Assembly (NCBI RefSeq): GCF_000328475.2
Contig: NC_026489.1
Coordinates: 62,001 to 126,000, forward strand
Direction of reading: 5' to 3'
Source: Mycosarcoma maydis
Lineage: Eukaryota; Basidiomycota; Ustilaginomycetes; Ustilaginales
Length of the DNA stretch: 64,000 nt
Part shown: positions 60,804 to 64,000 of the stretch, one piece after another
Numbering within the stretch: the first letter of the stretch is position 1
Layout: each line of letters begins with the position of its first letter
The notes under the pieces: model-generated
The model's input: only the letters and a program-made list of their open reading frames with translations
Told to the model about the DNA's origin: nothing
The model's database searches: none
Position numbers and translations under genes: made by a program

Positions 60804-63191
60804 CTACGACGAATTGGTGGGCGCGCTCGAGTGGGTATGATCGTTCTGCTTTCCCTCTTCGCATATGGGCACGGACATCAACCACGGATCCTTGAGCACC
60901 TCATCCATGGTCCACCTGCCTTTGGGATCCGGACAAAGCATCTTCTTGAGCAGCGGCCGGCAGTCTCTAGGACTCAGATTCGACAGCGGCGAAGGAGCTG
61001 GGCTGCTAAGATACGACTGCACGTACTCCTTGAATGTCGGGTCCGACATCTTGGCCACGCGCCAGGGAAGTTCCTGGAACTGCATGCAGTAGAACACCAC
61101 TGCCGCCGCCCAAACATCCACCAGTCGCGCGTCGTACTCCTTCTTCTCGAACTGCTCGGGTGCAATATACGGCTCCGAGCCGCAGAGTCCCTTGGAGTAG
61201 TGCGTAGACTTTTCCCAGCACATTCGGAACACGTCCGACACGCCGAAATCAGTGATCTTGATGTGACCGTGTCCGTCGAGCAGCAGATTCTCGGGTTTGA
61301 TATCGCGATGCGCTACACCCATCGAATGCAAGTAAAAGATGCCGTTGAGGATCTGCTTGAACGAACATTCGACCTCGGCCTGCGACATGCCGCCGCGCTT
61401 GATGGCAGCATACAGATCGCCACCAGGACAGTACTCCATGACCTCGCACCAGTGTCGGTTTTCGTCTTGCACCAGATCGACCGTCTCGACAATGTTGATG
61501 TGGTGGAGCGTCGAAGAGATACAAAATTCAGAAGTGAGTTTCTTGACGTACTCCTTTTCCGTCTCGTTCTTGCGACGCTTTCGGAACTCTTTAACGGCGT
61601 ACAGCTTTTCGGTGGATCGATCCCACTTGTGCGCCAGACGCACTACGGCGGTGGCACCTTTGCCGATCGCAGCTTTTTCGCAGACACCGTACTTCTTGAG
61701 CAGACTGGCGGTCTCGCCTCCCGCTGTGCTACCGCCCTTCTTGCTGCCTCCGTCCGACTTGTTGCCGTGGCTGGCGCTGGAGCCACGGCGCGAGAGTTTG
61801 GGAGCACTGCCCATGATCATGTCGCGTAGCGTCGAGCTAGCGGTGGACTTGGCATCACCATCCTTGCCCTTGTCCGATTTCTTGCTCGACTTGTCGGGCT
61901 TAGCTTTGGCATCCCAGTCGCGCAGCGCTGCTACGGTGAGACGGCTGCCTTCGGTGGCACCAGCGTCCTTGGAACTGGACTCGGATTTGCCGTCCTTGCG
62001 CTTGATGGAGACGTTGCGGCTGGGAGGCTGGCTGCCAGGTGGACTTGTCACGTTCATGGCCTGGAATCCGGAAGCGAGCGCAGCCTCATCCACCTCGTTG
62101 CGAGGGCTCAGGGGAGGCGTGGAGCCTCTGCTGAGCGAAGGTGATCGCATGGGCGACACGTGGCCGCTGGCCTGCTGGCTCGCTGCAGTGCGAGGCGATA
62201 GGCGTTCGCGGCTGGGGCTGCTGGCGACAGCAGCCTCGGCGTTGGCCTTGTCCTTGTCCTTGTCGGAGTGACCGCCACCGGCACCGGAGAGCATGCGGCG
62301 GAACATGCCCTTGGACTCTTTCTCCTTGGGCTTTTCCTTGTTCTCGCCGCCGCTGTTGGACGGAAGGCGCGTGGGCTCTGCGTGAGGTTGAGGGCGTGGG
62401 GAAGAGGCAAAAGTGGCGTTGGTAGGACCGGAGAGCGTGTTGTGGCTGAGCTTGGTGGAGGCGGGTGCCTTGCTGGGTGACATGGCGCGGGGAGGCGGCG
62501 ATGAGGGACGCAAAGCAGCAGTAGTGGCGGCGGCGGCAGCGGCAGTAGCATTGGCCTGCGCTGATGTACCCGCAGATGGACGTCTGGAGGAAACGAGCGA
62601 GGGTGGGTTGGTGCTAGCAGCCGAGCCATCGAGCTGGCCGCCGACCTGGGCAAAGCTGGGCGAGGCGAGCTGGGCACGAATGTCGTAGGGACTGTTTTCA
62701 CGTGTGAGCTCGAGACGAGCAGCGAGACCATCGGGGCCCTCTGCTTCGAGGCCATGCTTGACAATGGTCTGGTCCTTGCTCTGAAGACCACTGAGGCGGT
62801 GCTTGGGGTAGCGATCGCGGTCGGGGGATGGAGGACGAGAGAGATTGGACTCGGTCTCGCTATCGGAAAAGACGAGGAGTTCGCGAGCGCGGATCTCGCG
62901 CTCTTCGGTGGGGACGCGAACGCTTCCCTCGCGGATGGCGGCCTGGATGCGATCGGAATAGGGGGTGGCCATGAGAGGTTTGGGTTCGCAGTTGGCGAGA
63001 ATTGTAGATGGCTTAGTGTTGGAAGCGGCAGCAGGAGCAGCAGGAGCGCCGTTGGGTTTGGATGCTGTGGGAGGAGGAGGAGGAGGAGCAGCAGCAGCAG
63101 CAGCAGAGGGCGTGGGAGTATCGCCGGGCTCCTTAGGGGGGTTGCCGCCTTCTAATGTGGCATCTTCGGTAAGCGTGATGTTGTCAGCCAT
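60804..63191 (-). CDS. Ser/Thr protein kinase of the HAL4/SAT4 (NPR/HAL) group
   Basis: A 795-residue kinase. Residues 1 to about 495 are low complexity (poly-Ala, poly-Pro, Ser/Arg-rich, Lys/Asp/Ser blocks). The kinase domain is about 501-770: glycine loop IGKGATAVV, Lys534 in [14 protein letters not shown] with Asp630, DFG Asp648, and an activation segment ending [43 protein letters not shown] and the [15 protein letters not shown] insert are typical of yeast Hal4/Sat4-Hal5 kinases, which stabilise plasma-membrane potassium transporters and nutrient permeases (known for yeast, inferred here). The start ATG is followed directly by the acidic N-terminus. Confidence 0.92.
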   Translation of the reverse strand: MADNITLTEDATLEGGNPPKEPGDTPTPSAAAAAAPPPPPPTASKPNGAPAAPAAASNTKPSTILANCEPKPLMATPYSDRIQAAIREGSVRVPTEEREIRARELLVFSDSETESNLSRPPSPDRDRYPKHRLSGLQSKDQTIVKHGLEAEGPDGLAARLELTRENSPYDIRAQLASPSFAQVGGQLDGSAASTNPPSLVSSRRPSAGTSAQANATAAAAAATTAALRPSSPPPRAMSPSKAPASTKLSHNTLSGPTNATFASSPRPQPHAEPTRLPSNSGGENKEKPKEKESKGMFRRMLSGAGGGHSDKDKDKANAEAAVASSPSRERLSPRTAASQQASGHVSPMRSPSLSRGSTPPLSPRNEVDEAALASGFQAMNVTSPPGSQPPSRNVSIKRKDGKSESSSKDAGATEGSRLTVAALRDWDAKAKPDKSSKKSDKGKDGDAKSTASSTLRDMIMGSAPKLSRRGSSASHGNKSDGGSKKGGSTAGGETASLLKKYGVCEKAAIGKGATAVVRLAHKWDRSTEKLYAVKEFRKRRKNETEKEYVKKLTSEFCISSTLHHINIVETVDLVQDENRHWCEVMEYCPGGDLYAAIKRGGMSQAEVECSFKQILNGIFYLHSMGVAHRDIKPENLLLDGHGHIKITDFGVSDVFRMCWEKSTHYSKGLCGSEPYIAPEQFEKKEYDARLVDVWAAAVVFYCMQFQELPWRVAKMSDPTFKEYVQSYLSSPAPSPLSNLSPRDCRPLLKKMLCPDPKGRWTMDEVLKDPWLMSVPICEEGKQNDHTHSSAPTNSS

Positions 63192-64000
63192 GATCGCTGA
63201 TGTATAAAAGGGTTGAGTTTGATTGGCTGGGGTGGCAAGGAGTAGACGAGTGGAGGAGGCGAGGGTGGAGGATCGAATCGGTGAGTTTGTGCGTTGTATA
63301 TAAGAGGTATCGACGGCGCAGCGTTGAAAAGCAATACTAAGGGGTAGCTGAGCTTGTGGCTGTTATATCCGTGATTCGAAAGGGTATACGCAGTTCGTGA
63401 AGAAGGCCAATGTCGAGATTTGGTCAGGTTGGTACGCACCAACTGAGCGGGCAGGAGTGTGCTTGGGAGAGGTGCGTTTCGAGATGGAGAATCTCGGTGG
63501 CAAGCGGATGGATGGAGAGGCCAACGCTGGAGTCGTGTGTGCCACAGAGAAAGATGATGATAGTGATAATGATGGGACCGAGGGCGACTATACGGAGACA
63601 AGTCCGAAGCTGGACGGAGAGGGGGCAAGGCGGGGGGGAGGGCGGCGAGCAAGGGTGACAATCGTGAATACTTGACTATACAAGAGTCACGAGTGGCAGG
63701 CAGAACCCACTCACGAGGCAGCAGCGCGCAGACTTGGAAATTGTGGCTCTGTCAGCTGCTACTCTCCAAGCAAGCTCACGCCTGTTCCTATTTTGCTTGG
63801 CCGTGACAGAGCGGAAGCGCAAATTATTTCAAGTGCCATTTTTTGTTGTTGGAGCAGCAACAGCAACAGCAACGACAGCAGCAGCAGCTGACGGCAGAAA
63901 AGGAAAAGCCGAACTGAGCAATCACGAATACAATGCAAACGCAAACGCAAGCGCAAGCGCAAGGGTCAAGGGTCGAGGGTACAAGCGTGTGCAAACAAAA
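63192..64000. other. kinase promoter region and window end
   Basis: No gene is supported. A TATATAA-like element at about 63296-63303 lies upstream of the kinase start. AAT-CACGA words occur at 63370, 63660 and 63920. Simple repeats are CAACAG near 63855-63890 and GCAAAC/GCAAGC at 63932-63962. Confidence 0.5.

Overview
The window looks like a chromosome segment from a smut fungus (Ustilaginomycotina, close to Ustilago/Sporisorium). Genes are mostly single-exon. The few introns are 95-106 bp with GTRAGT donors and TACTRA/CTGAY-type branch points. Starts lie in CA(A/C)CATGG-like contexts, and the housekeeping genes are of basidiomycete type. The assignment rests on gene style and family resemblance only, not on a database search. 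Three runs of exactly 100 N (23401-23500, 54991-55090, 57542-57641) are scaffold gaps.

Layout. 1-12.0 kb is a gene block: secreted alkaline phosphatase, homocitrate synthase (lysine pathway), a two-exon OTU deubiquitinase, a dolichyl-diphosphate phosphatase fused in one frame to a riboflavin-type (DRAP-like) deaminase, and an EamA/DMT membrane transporter. 12.5-31 kb is a repeat island: a Ty1/copia LTR retrotransposon (20373-28601, TSD TTCAC), two clean solo LTRs in the opposite orientation (TSDs AGCCG and GCATT), several LTR/gag relics, and an unrecognised gene broken by a stop codon and a frame change (13538-15243). The copia sequence is artificially lengthened because about 1.6 kb on the left of the first gap is repeated on the right.

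31-64 kb is again genic: a three-exon microbial rhodopsin, uroporphyrinogen-III synthase (HEM4), a sterol-4-alpha-carboxylate 3-dehydrogenase (ERG26-like), a class-V PLP enzyme of the isopenicillin-N-epimerase/EGT2 type, an LSH/DDM1/Irc5-type SNF2 remodeller, an orphan seven-TM protein, SHQ1, WAPL, a BIR1/survivin protein (interrupted by a gap), an SDR oxidoreductase, a MetE-like methyltransferase and a HAL4/SAT4-type kinase. SHQ1 and WAPL are in tandem, and WAPL and BIR1 are divergent. No operon-like logic is expected or seen.

Two sequence-level themes stand out. First, almost every intergenic region is studded with a short imperfect palindromic word (ATTCGTGATT/AATCACGAAT and the variant ACTCGTGA), which is rare in the coding regions. 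Second, the copia family has a primer-binding site complementary to the anticodon stem-loop of initiator tRNA-Met (half-tRNA type) that contains the gag start codon, and its LTR carries a CpG-rich 77-bp palindromic minisatellite whose copy number varies between LTRs.
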